Under the pieces are notes generated by a model, which was not told where the DNA came from, searched no databases, and saw only the letters and a program-made list of their open reading frames with translations. Positions 9,018 to 19,529 of a stretch of 64,000 nt of DNA are shown here, piece after piece. Numbering within the stretch: the stretch's first letter is position 1; the number at the start of each line of letters is the position of its first letter. The position numbers and the translations under genes are program-made. The stretch lies in the NCBI GenBank assembly GCA_964504335.1, contig CAZDET010000008.1:48448-112447 (forward strand). Direction: 5' to 3'. This stretch comes from CAZDET01 sp964504335. Lineage in GTDB: Bacteria; Bacteroidota; Bacteroidia; Chitinophagales; Saprospiraceae.

Positions 9018-9234
9018 TAGCGCTTTAGTCAGGTTGTACTAGTACTTTAGTTACACGTCCCGAGAGACCAAAGTACCAACATACCGTTCCGCGCCGGAGG
9101 TTGAATGAGGAGGGCGTGTTTCGTTCATCCCCTCTCTCTGCGGGTCCCCTACTTTATGAATGTACAAGCGCTTAGTTGATTCGTGTGTGCCATTAGGTGT
9201 TAGTGCAACGGAATTTCCAATACGGTTGCAGCTC
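8967..9234 (+). repeat. 268-bp direct repeat, left copy
   Basis: By eye identical, without gaps, to 25083-25350 at a constant offset of 16,116 bases. Bases on both sides of each copy differ (c8966 against t25082, c9235 against a25351). The left copy begins inside the 3' end of the gene at 8256 and runs through the intergenic region. Together the copies bracket the whole fructan locus. The remaining gap from 9235 to 9437 is unique leader sequence for the regulator gene and shows no gene. Confidence 0.95.
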
Positions 9235-9437
9235 CCCAAAAGGCCGAACGCTTTACTTTTAAATGGACGTGCTGTTAAGAAGGAACGTCAAATCGAGCAG
9301 CCTCCCAATAAGTTGGCTGCAAGTTGGTTCGAATGTTTTTACTTCCCTAAAAGCAGGATCACGAATAACACCTTCCGGCTCCATTTGGATGCAGTCCATT
9401 CTTACGCTACCTTGTAAGAAGGATTAAGGGCTGATTT

Positions 9438-12194
9438 TTGATGAATAGAAAACTGTTTTTACTGATTGCAGGCCTGGCTTGCTTTGCTTGGAGCTGTGAG
9501 CAATTAGAGCCGCAGCCCACCTATCGGGTTGGTTTCTCCCAGTGTACCATGGCGGATGCCTGGCGGCAGGCCATGGTGGCGGAAATGGAATTGGAGGCTT
9601 CCTTTTATCCCGAAATCAATCTAAGCCTGCTGGATGCCAATCGAAATACGGAACGGCAAAAGCGACATATCCAACAGTTGGTAGAGGAGGGGGTAGATCT
9701 GCTAATCGTCAGCCCAAATGAAGCGGCACCCCTAACAGAGGTGATTGCCAGCGCCTACCAGCAAGGTATTCCGGTAATTGTAGTGGATCGTAAGATCAAC
9801 TCGGATCAATACACTGCCTACGTTGGAGGCGATAACTTCGAGATCGGCAAAATGGCGGGCGAATACGCTGCCCAGTTGCTTGGAGGGAAAGGAGCTATCA
9901 TTGAAATCTGGGGGTTACGAGGGTCGACCCCAGCACTGGAACGGCACCGGGGGTTCATCGAATCTCTTGGCCGGTTTCCGGAGATAACTGTCGTTGCGGA
10001 GATAGATGGCCAGTGGGAACGGGATACGGCAGCCCATTACTTTCCCGAAGTACTGCAAAAGCATCCGCAAACAGACCTCATTTTTGCGCACAATGATGTA
10101 ATGGCGGCCGGCGCTTACGAGCAGACCCCTGAGGTGCCATCACGGGAGCGGCTGCGCTTCGTGGGAGTTGACGGATTGGTGGGCGGGCAACGGCTCGTAG
10201 AGCAAGGGGTCTTAGATGCTACTTTCCTATATCCTACCGGTGGAAATGTTGCCATTCGATTAGCCGTTGATATTTTACAAGGGCGGCCCTACGCCAAGAA
10301 TAATCTACTTAATACCACCCTGATTGACTCGGCTAGTGTCCGTATCCTTCGTCTACAGGCTGATAAAATCAGCCAACAACAAGCAGATATTAATCGGCAA
10401 CAGGGGCTATTAATAGAATTGGACAATGTATATCGATCCCAACGGGTAGTTACCATCATTATCTCGCTTATCCTGTTGATTACCATTATTTTTGCGGCGA
10501 TTGCCTATTTGAATGTGCGTGAAAAACGGGAGGCCAACCGGCGTCTCTCCGCTCGAAATGAAGAGATCATCAAACAGCGTAATCATATAAGAAGAATGGC
10601 GGAAGAAGCCGAAACCGCCAATCAAAGCCGGATCGATTTCTTCACTAATATATCGCACGAATTTCGAACACCCCTCACACTGTTATTAGGTCCCGTTGAG
10701 GACCTAATTCAGCGCAGCCGATCCGATCGGGATGTAAGTGATCTGGTACTTATTCGCCAAAATGCGTTGCGTTTGCTAAGGCTCGTCAATCAATTGATGG
10801 ATTTCCGGAAAATCGAAAACGGAAAAATGCAGCTCCGGGCAAGCAAACAGGATATTGTCTCCTTCGTCCGGAATACGAAGGAGGCATTTAATCGCATGGC
10901 CAACCAGCACCACATTGACTTCCAGTTTTTTTCAGACGAACAAGTAAGCGAGCTCTATTTCGACGAACATAAGTTGGATAAGGTACTTTTCAATTTGTTA
11001 TCAAATGCTTTTAAGTTTACAGAGTCGGGAGGACGTATTTCCGTAAAGGTTCAACATTTTCCGGTGCGAGAAGAGGTAGGTATTCGGGTGGAAGACAACG
11101 GCCGCGGGATGTCGAAAGAGCATACGGACCATATATTTGAGCGCTTTTACCAGGGGGAAGGCTATCGCACGATTGGCACCGGGTTAGGCCTATCCTTATC
11201 AAAAGAACTGATCCAACTCCATCGGGGACGCATTACCGTTGACAGCGAAAAGGGAAGAGGGACGGCATTCGAAGTATTCCTGCCGTTGGGCAACACGCAC
11301 CTGGAGCCTTCGGAAATTGAAATTGGAGAGGTAAAGTCCTTGTCTTCCCTGGAAGTTAATACCTATCTGGAAGATGAAGTGGCTTTCCGTGTTACAGAAA
11401 CCGCTACTCGGCCTTCCACTACGGTCCAGTTACTTCTAATCGAGGATAATAGCGACTTACGCAGCTATTTAGTAGCCACCTTCTCTGAGCATTATCAAGT
11501 AACCGCTCTTGAATCGGCTGAAGCCGCCTGGGATTTTGTTTTGGAAACTGGAGCCGACCTGATTATTTGCGATTATATGCTCCCGGGCATGACGGGCGTG
11601 GACTTTACCAACGCAGTGAAACACGACATCCGCACGAGTCATATTCCCATTTTATTACTAACTGCTCGAACGGAAGTTCAAGACCAGTTGGTCGCGATGG
11701 AGGTGGGGGCGGATATGTACGTGACCAAGCCTTTTAATATGGCCTTGCTCAAAAAGCAGGTCGCTAGTCTCCTAGCCAATCGTTCGTTGCTAAAAGAGCG
11801 CTACGTAAGTAAGCTGGGTATCATTACCAACCATAATGCCAGTAGCGGCTCGGATCAAAAGTTTATTCGGGACTTCATTGCAGTCATAGAAACGAATCTG
11901 CACCAATCCGAATTAAAAGTAACGGACATAAGCCAGGCGCTACATCTATCGCGTGTGCAACTGCACCGGAAGGTCAAATCGCTGCTCGGTATATCCGTTA
12001 GTGAATACCTCTCGCAGGTACGACTCAAAAAGTCGCTCCAACTATTACAGGAGCAAGCTAAACCCATCGCTGAAATCGCCTACGATGTTGGCTTTTCTTC
12101 CCCTGCTTATTTTGCTACATCTTTCAAAAACCACTTTGGCTGCACCCCAACGGAATACCGCAAGAATGGAACGCTCATCCAGTCTACCGATTGA
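9438..12194 (+). CDS. hybrid two-component regulator, sugar-binding sensor
   Basis: One-protein sensor-regulator of 918 aa. Order: signal peptide (to about 20); periplasmic binding protein domain of the ribose/LacI type (about 28-305); membrane segment (about 335-358); coiled coil; histidine kinase with phospho-His407 in NISHEFRTP; ATPase domain (VEDNGRGMS and GTGLGLSL); receiver domain with phospho-Asp712 in ICDYMLPGM; AraC-type DNA-binding domain (about 805-918). This is the architecture of the B. thetaiotaomicron fructose sensor BT1754, which binds fructose directly and activates the fructan locus. The neighbouring fructokinase and GH32 genes support the same role here. It likely acts on the AT-rich 195-base region ahead of the MFS gene. 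Confidence 0.93.
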   Translation: MMNRKLFLLIAGLACFAWSCEQLEPQPTYRVGFSQCTMADAWRQAMVAEMELEASFYPEINLSLLDANRNTERQKRHIQQLVEEGVDLLIVSPNEAAPLTEVIASAYQQGIPVIVVDRKINSDQYTAYVGGDNFEIGKMAGEYAAQLLGGKGAIIEIWGLRGSTPALERHRGFIESLGRFPEITVVAEIDGQWERDTAAHYFPEVLQKHPQTDLIFAHNDVMAAGAYEQTPEVPSRERLRFVGVDGLVGGQRLVEQGVLDATFLYPTGGNVAIRLAVDILQGRPYAKNNLLNTTLIDSASVRILRLQADKISQQQADINRQQGLLIELDNVYRSQRVVTIIISLILLITIIFAAIAYLNVREKREANRRLSARNEEIIKQRNHIRRMAEEAETANQSRIDFFTNISHEFRTPLTLLLGPVEDLIQRSRSDRDVSDLVLIRQNALRLLRLVNQLMDFRKIENGKMQLRASKQDIVSFVRNTKEAFNRMANQHHIDFQFFSDEQVSELYFDEHKLDKVLFNLLSNAFKFTESGGRISVKVQHFPVREEVGIRVEDNGRGMSKEHTDHIFERFYQGEGYRTIGTGLGLSLSKELIQLHRGRITVDSEKGRGTAFEVFLPLGNTHLEPSEIEIGEVKSLSSLEVNTYLEDEVAFRVTETATRPSTTVQLLLIEDNSDLRSYLVATFSEHYQVTALESAEAAWDFVLETGADLIICDYMLPGMTGVDFTNAVKHDIRTSHIPILLLTARTEVQDQLVAMEVGADMYVTKPFNMALLKKQVASLLANRSLLKERYVSKLGIITNHNASSGSDQKFIRDFIAVIETNLHQSELKVTDISQALHLSRVQLHRKVKSLLGISVSEYLSQVRLKKSLQLLQEQAKPIAEIAYDVGFSSPAYFATSFKNHFGCTPTEYRKNGTLIQSTD

Positions 12195-12389
12195 TGAAAC
12201 AGAATAAAAATTCGTGTAACAAGGTTAAAACTGTTTTGCTTGCTGTAAAAAGTACACTTAGTAGTTAATATATTGTTTTGCAAGAGGTTGTGCAAAAGGT
12301 AAAAAATGCAACCGGATTAAAAGTTTTCGAAATAACGTTTTAACTGAACTTATGCCAATGGTGATAGCTTGGTGAAAAATCGAGCGATC

Positions 12390-13775
12390 ATGCAGCGTAA
12401 TAAAGTTTTGTTTTGGTCGATAACGGTCGCCTTAGGAGGCTTTCTGTTTGGTTTCGACACGGCCGTTATTTCGGGGGCCGAACAATCCATTCAAAAACTC
12501 TGGGGGTTAAGCGATACGATGATCGGCCAAATGGTGGCAATGGCGCTTTACGGGACGGTTATCGGAGCCCTCTTTGGCGGCATTCCTGCCGATCGGTACG
12601 GGCGCCGGACTACCCTCTTCTGGATTGGTGTACTCTATTTAATTAGCGCCATTGGTTCTGCAGCTGCGCCGGATGTATATACGCTCATGACGGCCCGATT
12701 CGTAGGGGGCCTTGGAGTGGGGGCTTCTTCCGTGGTGGCTCCCATGTATATTTCTGAAATAGCTCCGGCCAGTCACCGTGGACGTTTCGTAGCTACCTTT
12801 CAATTCAATATAGTTCTAGGGATTATGGTGGCCTACCTGTCCAATTTTCTCATTGGAGGAGGAGATTGGCGACTGATGCTGGGAGTCGAAATTATTCCCG
12901 CGGTGGCCTTCGTAGTAATGATATTACAAGTGCCGCGGAGTCCGCGTTGGTTACTGGTCAAACAAGATAACGAAGCAGAAGCAGCAGAGGTGCTTCAACA
13001 AGTCAATCCCGATACGGTAGAGTTAGAGTTAGCGGCTATTCGGGCCTCACATGTAGAAGGTGCAAGGGGAGGATTTTCAGAATTCTTGTCCGGTAAGTAT
13101 AGTTGGCCGATTCTGCTTGCCTTTCTTTTTGCCTTCTTCAACCAGGTTTCGGGGATCAATGCGGTGATTTATTATGCCCCTCGCATTTTTGAATTGGCCG
13201 GCTTAGAATCTAGTGCGTCATTACTGGCAAGCGTAGGTATTGGCACGATTAATTTACTCTTTACGATGCTGGGCATGTTGCTCATCGATCAATTTGGCCG
13301 CAAAAAGCTGATGTACATCGGTAGCATTGGATATATCGTATCACTTTCTGTTTGTGCCTACGCTTTCTATGCGAGTTTATCCGGCTTGGTCGTTCCGATT
13401 AGTTTATTCGTCTTCATCGCCGCTCATGCCATTGGCCAAGGAGCCGTAATTTGGGTCTTCATCTCCGAAATCTTTCCAAACGAGGTTCGCTCCTTCGGTA
13501 CCTCCTTGGGGAGTAGTACCCACTGGATATTCGCGGCAATTATCGCCGGTACCTTTCCGATGCTAGCCAAGGCCCTCGGGCCAGCAACCCTCTTCTCGAT
13601 TTTCGCCAGCATGATGGTATTCCAGCTATTGTTTGTGGCCTTCATGATGCCCGAAACAAAGGGGGTTTCGCTTGAAGAACTGGAGAGCCGCCTCCTCAAA
13701 TCAGGCAAGAATAGCTCGGTGAGCGACAACGAACAGATGGTAACCACAGAACCCGGTCAATCTATAAGACGATAG
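12390..13775 (+). CDS. MFS sugar porter, probable fructose importer
   Basis: Inner-membrane sugar/proton symporter of the major facilitator superfamily, 461 aa from the ATG at 12390 (an upstream TTG at 12369 is not preferred). Twelve membrane segments are visible. Sugar porter marks: FGFDTAVISGAEQ in helix 1, RYGRRTT after helix 2, PRSPRWL before the central loop, QVSGINAVIYYAPRIFE in helix 7, and PETKG at the end. Substrate fructose is inferred from the fructokinase gene 2 bases downstream. The 195-base upstream gap is AT-rich with short inverted repeats and probably holds the operon promoter and regulator sites; no exact -7 consensus is seen. Confidence 0.9.
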   Translation: MQRNKVLFWSITVALGGFLFGFDTAVISGAEQSIQKLWGLSDTMIGQMVAMALYGTVIGALFGGIPADRYGRRTTLFWIGVLYLISAIGSAAAPDVYTLMTARFVGGLGVGASSVVAPMYISEIAPASHRGRFVATFQFNIVLGIMVAYLSNFLIGGGDWRLMLGVEIIPAVAFVVMILQVPRSPRWLLVKQDNEAEAAEVLQQVNPDTVELELAAIRASHVEGARGGFSEFLSGKYSWPILLAFLFAFFNQVSGINAVIYYAPRIFELAGLESSASLLASVGIGTINLLFTMLGMLLIDQFGRKKLMYIGSIGYIVSLSVCAYAFYASLSGLVVPISLFVFIAAHAIGQGAVIWVFISEIFPNEVRSFGTSLGSSTHWIFAAIIAGTFPMLAKALGPATLFSIFASMMVFQLLFVAFMMPETKGVSLEELESRLLKSGKNSSVSDNEQMVTTEPGQSIRR

Positions 13776-13777
13776 CG

Positions 13778-14680
13778 ATGTCAAATGTGATTTGTTTCGG
13801 CGAAGTACTTTGGGACTTACTACCATCCGGCAAACAAGCTGGGGGAGCTCCGGTCAATTGTGCCACCCATCTTACCCAATTGGGGAAGACCGTCAGCGTA
13901 ATCAGCCGGGTTGGAGACGATGCGCTAGGGGCTGAGCTAGTGGACCAATTTAGCTCCCTTGGGGTGGATATGGGACTGGTGCAAGTTGATCGTCTCTATT
14001 CGACTGGTGTGGTCGATGTCGATCTGTCGGATACCAACGAAGTGCGATATACCATAACCGGGCCGGTAGCCTGGGATAACATACAGCTACAACCACAAAA
14101 TCAGGAGGCAGCAGCGGGAGCCTGCCTTGTATACGGTACGCTTGCCGCTCGGGAAAAGCAATCCCGCATGACGTTACATGCTTTGCTTGAGGTTGCCGAT
14201 ACCCGGGTTTGCGATGTGAATTTTCGTCCGCCCCACTACGACCAGGAAATCGTTGACCCCCTACTGCATGCTGCTGATGTCCTCAAATTCAACGAAGGAG
14301 AGTTGTCGGAAGTGGCAGGATGGCACGATATCCATGGTTCGCTGGAGGAAAAGATGCATCAACTGGCTCAGCACTATCAGGTACAGGAGATAATCGTCAG
14401 CCTTGGCTCGCAGGGAGCCATTTTACTGGACCATGGCACCATATCCCACCAGGAGGTCTTTCCGGTGGCCGTCAAGGACACCATCGGAAGTGGAGATGCC
14501 TTCCTGGCGGGCTATTTAGTGGGGCGCATGCAGCAGCTGCCCCCTGCCGAACGATTGCGGCTTGCTGCCGCCGCCGGAGCTTATGTGGCGGCTCATGACG
14601 GGGCAACACCTCCCATGAATATCAAAAGTCTAGAACAATTTTTAGCGAAACGACAAGATGCCGATTCGCAGTCCAATTAG
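13778..14680 (+). CDS. fructokinase (PfkB family)
   Basis: Cytoplasmic sugar kinase, 300 aa, converting fructose to fructose 6-phosphate. PfkB features: N-terminal GEVLWDLLPSG with the substrate-binding Asp, GGAPVNCATHLTQLG, and the C-terminal signature DTIGSGDAFLAGYL with the catalytic Asp in GSGDA. Length is normal for the family. It lies 2 bases after the MFS porter and 14 bases before susC, so porter, kinase and capture system should be one transcript. Fructose as substrate is inferred from the locus; ribokinase-like sugars would be the alternative. Confidence 0.92.
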   Translation: MSNVICFGEVLWDLLPSGKQAGGAPVNCATHLTQLGKTVSVISRVGDDALGAELVDQFSSLGVDMGLVQVDRLYSTGVVDVDLSDTNEVRYTITGPVAWDNIQLQPQNQEAAAGACLVYGTLAAREKQSRMTLHALLEVADTRVCDVNFRPPHYDQEIVDPLLHAADVLKFNEGELSEVAGWHDIHGSLEEKMHQLAQHYQVQEIIVSLGSQGAILLDHGTISHQEVFPVAVKDTIGSGDAFLAGYLVGRMQQLPPAERLRLAAAAGAYVAAHDGATPPMNIKSLEQFLAKRQDADSQSN

Positions 14681-14694
14681 CAAAACGTTTACAT

Positions 14695-17600
14695 ATGAAT
14701 AAACGAAAAACTCATCTGATTCTAAGTGTCCTGATGCTGGTCTTTCAGGTAGGCTGGTCACAGATTAGCATCTCTGGACTGGTGGTTGATGATGCCACCG
14801 ACGAACCCCTAATCGGTGCTAGTATAGTAGCTGGTGGTTCGAATACCGGAACGATAACGGACGTGGATGGCACGTTTCGATTAAGTCTTCCGCCCGGAGT
14901 TGATAGTATTACAGTTTCGTACGTAGGATTCACTACCCAAACGATTACCGACTTGCCCGACGGAGCGGAACTAGTTATTCGCTTGCAGGAGGGTAGTCTG
15001 CTGGATGAAGTCGTCGTCGTGGGCTACTCGCAGCAAAAGCGAGCAGACATCACAGGTGCCATTTCAGTTGTTGATGTCGAAGATGTGGCAAAATCGAATT
15101 ATTCGACCGTCATTCAGTCGCTGCAAGGCAAAGTGAGTGGGGTAAATATTGCGCAGGATGGGGAACCCGGAGGCGGTCGCACCAATATCCGAATTCGGGG
15201 TATCACTTCTGTAAATAGTAACGACCCCCTTTTCGTTATCGACGGAGTACCCACCAGTTCGGCCAACCTCAACAATCTCAGTAACACAGATATCGAGTCG
15301 ATTCAAATTTTGAAGGACGCTTCCGCCTCCATCTACGGCAGCCGGGCCGCTGCGGGGGTTGTAGTGATCACTACGAAAAAAGGCATTGGAGAATCCCTCA
15401 ACCTGGAGATTGGTACACTTAGCGGCGTTCAGACCCTGGGGCGCCGGATTGAGTTGTTAAATGCTACCGAATGGGGCGAAGTATACTGGCAAGCCCGGGC
15501 CAATGCCGGACTGGCAACCCGTCACCCTGCCTACGGAGAAGGAGAAGTACCCGTTTTAGATACCCGCCCTTTCATTATCCCGAATGGCCGTCAAATCTAT
15601 CAGTATACCGCAGAAGGCACGGATTGGTACGACGAAGTTTATGAAGACGCCTTCCAACAACAATACTATCTAAATGCCCGGCAAGGGGGCGAACGGGGCA
15701 ACTTCTTCTTGGGACTCAATTACTTCGATCAGGATGGTCTGATCCGCTTCACGGGCTTTGAGCGATTTAATTCCCGACTCAATACAGAATTTAAGGTGAA
15801 GCCCTGGTTGACGGTTGGAGAAAACCTCTCGGTTGCCTTCTCTACAATCACTAGCGTAGGTACTCAACTCGGACAGGATGGTATCCCGACGGATGTGCTG
15901 CGGCAACACCCTACCTTACCCGTTTTCGATGTGGAAGGTAATTTTGCGGGTAAAATTGAAGGTTTTCCGGATGTGCGAAACATGGTAAGCGTCCTGGAAA
16001 AAGATCAGGATGACAACAACCGGAATACCCGCGTTTTCGGAAATGTATTTGCTAGTATAGATGTACTTGAAGCGCTAGGGTTGGCGGGGGAGCACACCCT
16101 GCAAATTCGGACGAGCTACGGATTGGATTACAACCAATTTTTCCGGCGCGACTTCCAGGCCCGCTTCACCGAAGGAGACTTCGACATTCAGAACAACTTG
16201 CTGGTCAATGATTATAACCTAAGCACCACCCGTACCTGGACGAGTACAATTGAATACGGCTACAATACCGGAAAGCATGCCCTTAAAGTACTGGGTGGAT
16301 ACGAAACCATCGATTTTGACAACGAGTTTTTGGTGGGTGAAAATACCGGATTCCTGATCGAAGATCCGGCCTTTACCTTTCAATCAGCGGGATCAGGCAC
16401 CCCACGGACTTTCGGTGGAGGTACGGCTTTTGCACTTCGTTCGGCCTTTGCACGTCTGGAGTATGCATTTGACGACCGTTATCTGATTACGGGTACAATG
16501 CGCCGTGATGAAACCTCTCGTTTTGCGGATATTGGCTACTTCCCCGCCGTGTCGGTAGGTTGGCGCATTTCGAATGAATCCTTTTTTCAGGATAGTAAAC
16601 TAAGTCAGGTCTTTGATGAGCTAAAATTAAAAGCGAGCTGGGGCGAATTGGGTAACCAAACGGCAGATGATTTTACTCAGCTTTCCCTATTCGGACCGAA
16701 TGTAAACAATGCTGATTACGACCTCAGCGGATCAAATACTGGAGTAGAGCAAGGATTTATCGTGCTTTCCCGCGGAAACCCTAACGTCTTGTGGGAGACC
16801 ACCACGAATATCAACGTCGGTTTCTTCACGTCCTTGCTCAATGGAAAGGTAACGCTAGAAGCGGACTACTGGGAGAAGAATACAGACGATATCCTGTTCC
16901 GACCACCGCTACTCGCTACTCAGGGCGAGGGCTTACCGCCAGTCGTCAATATCGGTAGCATGGAAAACAATGGGGTAGATGTGCAGTTGGGCTACCGCAC
17001 CCGGATTGGAAGCGATTTAAATCTGGATCTGGACGTCAACTTCACCACTTATAATAACACTTTTACGGCCTTCAACTTCCCCGTGAATACTGGAAATGAA
17101 GGCGAAAACTTTATCGAGGTAGGTAATGGAATCTCTCGAATAGTAGAAGGACGGCCTTACGGTGTGTTCTATGGCTTCCAGGTAGACGGAATCTTTCAGG
17201 ATCAGGCGGAAGTGGAGGCCCACGCCGACCAATTGGGCAAGGATGTGGGGCGCTTGCGCTACCGCGATACCAACGGCGATGGGGTGATCAGCGATTTGGA
17301 CCGCGTTTATTTGGGCAGCTTCCAGCCCGACTTTACTTACGGCCTTAGCCTGGGATTAGCTTATAAGGGCATCAGCCTATCCGCCTCCGTTTATGGCTCA
17401 CAGGGGAATGAAGTATACAACCGGAACCTCATTTACACCGATTTTGCTCAAACCGAACTCTTCAACCACAGTACGCGACTGTTGAATGCATGGACACCCG
17501 AAAATCCAGGCAGCTCCATTCCGCAAGTTACCGTAGATGATAAAGGCAATAATGAAATTGGTCGGGTTTCCTCTTACTTCGTAGAAGATGGTTCCTACCT

Positions 17601-17823
17601 CAAGGTCCGCTCCGTAAAGCTTGGCTACGAGATTCCTGCTCGCTTACTGGGCGGCATTCAGGCCCAAATCTACGTAGAGGGACAAAACCTTGCCATCCTG
17701 ACCGATTATTCGGGTGTAGATCCGGAATTACCCTTCGAGAGTAATGCCAACATTCCTGGTATCGACAACGGAGCCTATCCCCTCGCAAGAACCTTTCTCT
17801 TTGGCCTCAATATCAACCTATAA
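14695..17823 (+). CDS. SusC/RagA TonB-dependent outer-membrane transporter
   Basis: Outer-membrane importer of fructo-oligosaccharides (inferred), 1042 aa. Signal peptide to about residue 22; carboxypeptidase-D-like domain at about 25-100 (ISGLVVDDATDEPLIGASI); TonB-contact stretch with the SusC-type DEVVVVGYSQQKRADITGA; plug domain to about 230 with the NIRIRGITSVNSNDPLFVIDG signature in shortened form; then a 22-strand barrel ending in FGLNINL. Length is usual for SusC. susD begins 2 bases after the stop. The pair forms the pedal-bin complex, with SusD as the lid. Confidence 0.95.
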   Translation: MNKRKTHLILSVLMLVFQVGWSQISISGLVVDDATDEPLIGASIVAGGSNTGTITDVDGTFRLSLPPGVDSITVSYVGFTTQTITDLPDGAELVIRLQEGSLLDEVVVVGYSQQKRADITGAISVVDVEDVAKSNYSTVIQSLQGKVSGVNIAQDGEPGGGRTNIRIRGITSVNSNDPLFVIDGVPTSSANLNNLSNTDIESIQILKDASASIYGSRAAAGVVVITTKKGIGESLNLEIGTLSGVQTLGRRIELLNATEWGEVYWQARANAGLATRHPAYGEGEVPVLDTRPFIIPNGRQIYQYTAEGTDWYDEVYEDAFQQQYYLNARQGGERGNFFLGLNYFDQDGLIRFTGFERFNSRLNTEFKVKPWLTVGENLSVAFSTITSVGTQLGQDGIPTDVLRQHPTLPVFDVEGNFAGKIEGFPDVRNMVSVLEKDQDDNNRNTRVFGNVFASIDVLEALGLAGEHTLQIRTSYGLDYNQFFRRDFQARFTEGDFDIQNNLLVNDYNLSTTRTWTSTIEYGYNTGKHALKVLGGYETIDFDNEFLVGENTGFLIEDPAFTFQSAGSGTPRTFGGGTAFALRSAFARLEYAFDDRYLITGTMRRDETSRFADIGYFPAVSVGWRISNESFFQDSKLSQVFDELKLKASWGELGNQTADDFTQLSLFGPNVNNADYDLSGSNTGVEQGFIVLSRGNPNVLWETTTNINVGFFTSLLNGKVTLEADYWEKNTDDILFRPPLLATQGEGLPPVVNIGSMENNGVDVQLGYRTRIGSDLNLDLDVNFTTYNNTFTAFNFPVNTGNEGENFIEVGNGISRIVEGRPYGVFYGFQVDGIFQDQAEVEAHADQLGKDVGRLRYRDTNGDGVISDLDRVYLGSFQPDFTYGLSLGLAYKGISLSASVYGSQGNEVYNRNLIYTDFAQTELFNHSTRLLNAWTPENPGSSIPQVTVDDKGNNEIGRVSSYFVEDGSYLKVRSVKLGYEIPARLLGGIQAQIYVEGQNLAILTDYSGVDPELPFESNANIPGIDNGAYPLARTFLFGLNINL

Positions 17824-17825
17824 CG

Positions 17826-19499
17826 ATGCGTAATTATATATCTAAATTCAACTTTTTGCTACTGGTAAGTGGTCTGTTCGTGTTCAGCGCTTGCCAGGAA
17901 GACTTACTGGACACTCAACCCAAGGGGGTCCTGGCCGAAGGTGTTTCGAGCGCCGAATCAGTGGATAAATTGGTAATCGCTGCTTACCAGGCACTCGGAG
18001 GGCATTTCTTTGGCAATGCGGAGTCCTTTGCCGGTCCTTCCAGCAACTGGATTATTGACGTGCGCAGCGATGATGCCTGGAAAGGTGGTGGCGGTATCGG
18101 TGACCGTACCGATATTCACCAACTGGAAACGGCAACCATGGATCCGACCAACTTTGCCGTTTTCCAAGAGTGGCGCAACGGTTACTTTGGAATTGCCCGG
18201 TGTAATCTGGCCATACGCGAAATTCAAAATTTAAACGATCCGAATTACCCAACTAGCCAACGCATTGCTGAAATGCGACTGTTGCGGGGGCACTTCCATT
18301 TCGAACTGAAGCGCAACTTCAACAACATCGCATATCTCGATGAAATGGCAGATGCGACGATGGTGGGGAATCGGGACTTTACATCCGATGAAGTATGGCA
18401 ATTCATTAAAGATGATCTCACTGCCGCCTTCGCCGGATTGCCATTAGAAACAGTGGAGGTAGGGCGCGTGAATAAGTATGTGGCGGCGGCCTATCTCGCA
18501 AAATTCAATATCGAGCGCGGCGAATGGTCAGAAGCACTCGCGAATACCAACTTCGTTATGGGAGGGCCTTACGGATTGCTCTCCAATTTTGACGATCTCT
18601 CTACCCTCGATTTTGAAAATGCCGAAGAATCGGTTTTTACCATTCAGTTTTCAACGGCCAATATTTTTGCAAATCACAATTGGGGGAACTTGCTGAATGT
18701 CACACTTGGGCCGGGTATCGATGGTGGTGCCTACGCCAATGGAGACGACTTCTATCACGCTAGCCAGAACCTCGTGAATGCCTTTAAAACCGATGCGGAT
18801 GGCTTGCCACTCTTCGACAGTTTCGATGATGGAGACGTTACGGGTACCTTCTCGGGCAACCTCGATCCTCGACTGGATCATACGGTGGGGCGAATCGGTA
18901 TTCCCTGGAAAGGTTCAGCACTATACGACCTGAACTGGGTACGGAGTGAGGATTATTTCCCGGGCTTCTCCGGCAAGAAGCACGTCATTGCACCGAATGA
19001 TCCGCGGGTGCATAACTCCTTCCCTTGGGCAGCCTCCGGATTAAATTTCAATATCATCCGTTACGCAGAGGTATTACTCTGGCGCGCCGAAGCGCTAATC
19101 GAAAGTAATTCGGGGCTCGACGAAGCCCGCCAACTCATCAACGAAGTTCGACAGCGGGCCAGGGATGGACGCTACGTGCAGCGCCTGGATGGTAGCGGAG
19201 ATGCCGCTAATTATCTAATTGGATTGTATCCAGCCGACCTTTGGACGCAGGACTACGCGCGCCGTGCCCTTCGGTTTGAGCGCCGCTTAGAGTTGGCTAT
19301 GGAAGGCCACCGATTCTACGATTTGGTGCGCTACGGCAATGTAGCTCAAGCGATAAACAATTATTACGCATCGGAAGCCCCGAATGCAACCTACTTGGAA
19401 GGGGCCTTTTTCCAAGCGAATAAACACGAATACCTCCCCATACCACAGGGAGAAATTGACCTTGCTCCTGGACAATTCGTCCAGAACGAGAATTATTAA
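17826..19499 (+). CDS. SusD/RagB-like surface lipoprotein
   Basis: Surface glycan-binding lipoprotein that closes over SusC, 557 aa. Lipobox VFSAC, lipid Cys near residue 23. SusD marks: tetratricopeptide-like helices in the N-terminal half, LLRGHFHFELKRNF, RYAEVLLWRAEALIE with LINEVRQRAR, then ERRLELAMEGHRFYDLVRYG and a C-terminal HEYLPIPQGEID. Length is normal. Partner is the SusC encoded immediately upstream. Fructan binding is inferred from the locus. Confidence 0.95.
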   Translation: MRNYISKFNFLLLVSGLFVFSACQEDLLDTQPKGVLAEGVSSAESVDKLVIAAYQALGGHFFGNAESFAGPSSNWIIDVRSDDAWKGGGGIGDRTDIHQLETATMDPTNFAVFQEWRNGYFGIARCNLAIREIQNLNDPNYPTSQRIAEMRLLRGHFHFELKRNFNNIAYLDEMADATMVGNRDFTSDEVWQFIKDDLTAAFAGLPLETVEVGRVNKYVAAAYLAKFNIERGEWSEALANTNFVMGGPYGLLSNFDDLSTLDFENAEESVFTIQFSTANIFANHNWGNLLNVTLGPGIDGGAYANGDDFYHASQNLVNAFKTDADGLPLFDSFDDGDVTGTFSGNLDPRLDHTVGRIGIPWKGSALYDLNWVRSEDYFPGFSGKKHVIAPNDPRVHNSFPWAASGLNFNIIRYAEVLLWRAEALIESNSGLDEARQLINEVRQRARDGRYVQRLDGSGDAANYLIGLYPADLWTQDYARRALRFERRLELAMEGHRFYDLVRYGNVAQAINNYYASEAPNATYLEGAFFQANKHEYLPIPQGEIDLAPGQFVQNENY

Positions 19500-19529
19500 T
19501 CCAAACTTTCGCGACTAAATTCAATAAGT

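Noticed and set aside
9051..9239. 62-codon minus-strand open frame inside the direct repeat, with a second copy at 25167-25385
   Set aside because: It is duplicated only because the repeat is; no start region, domain or export signal is seen, and the two copies differ only where their flanks do.
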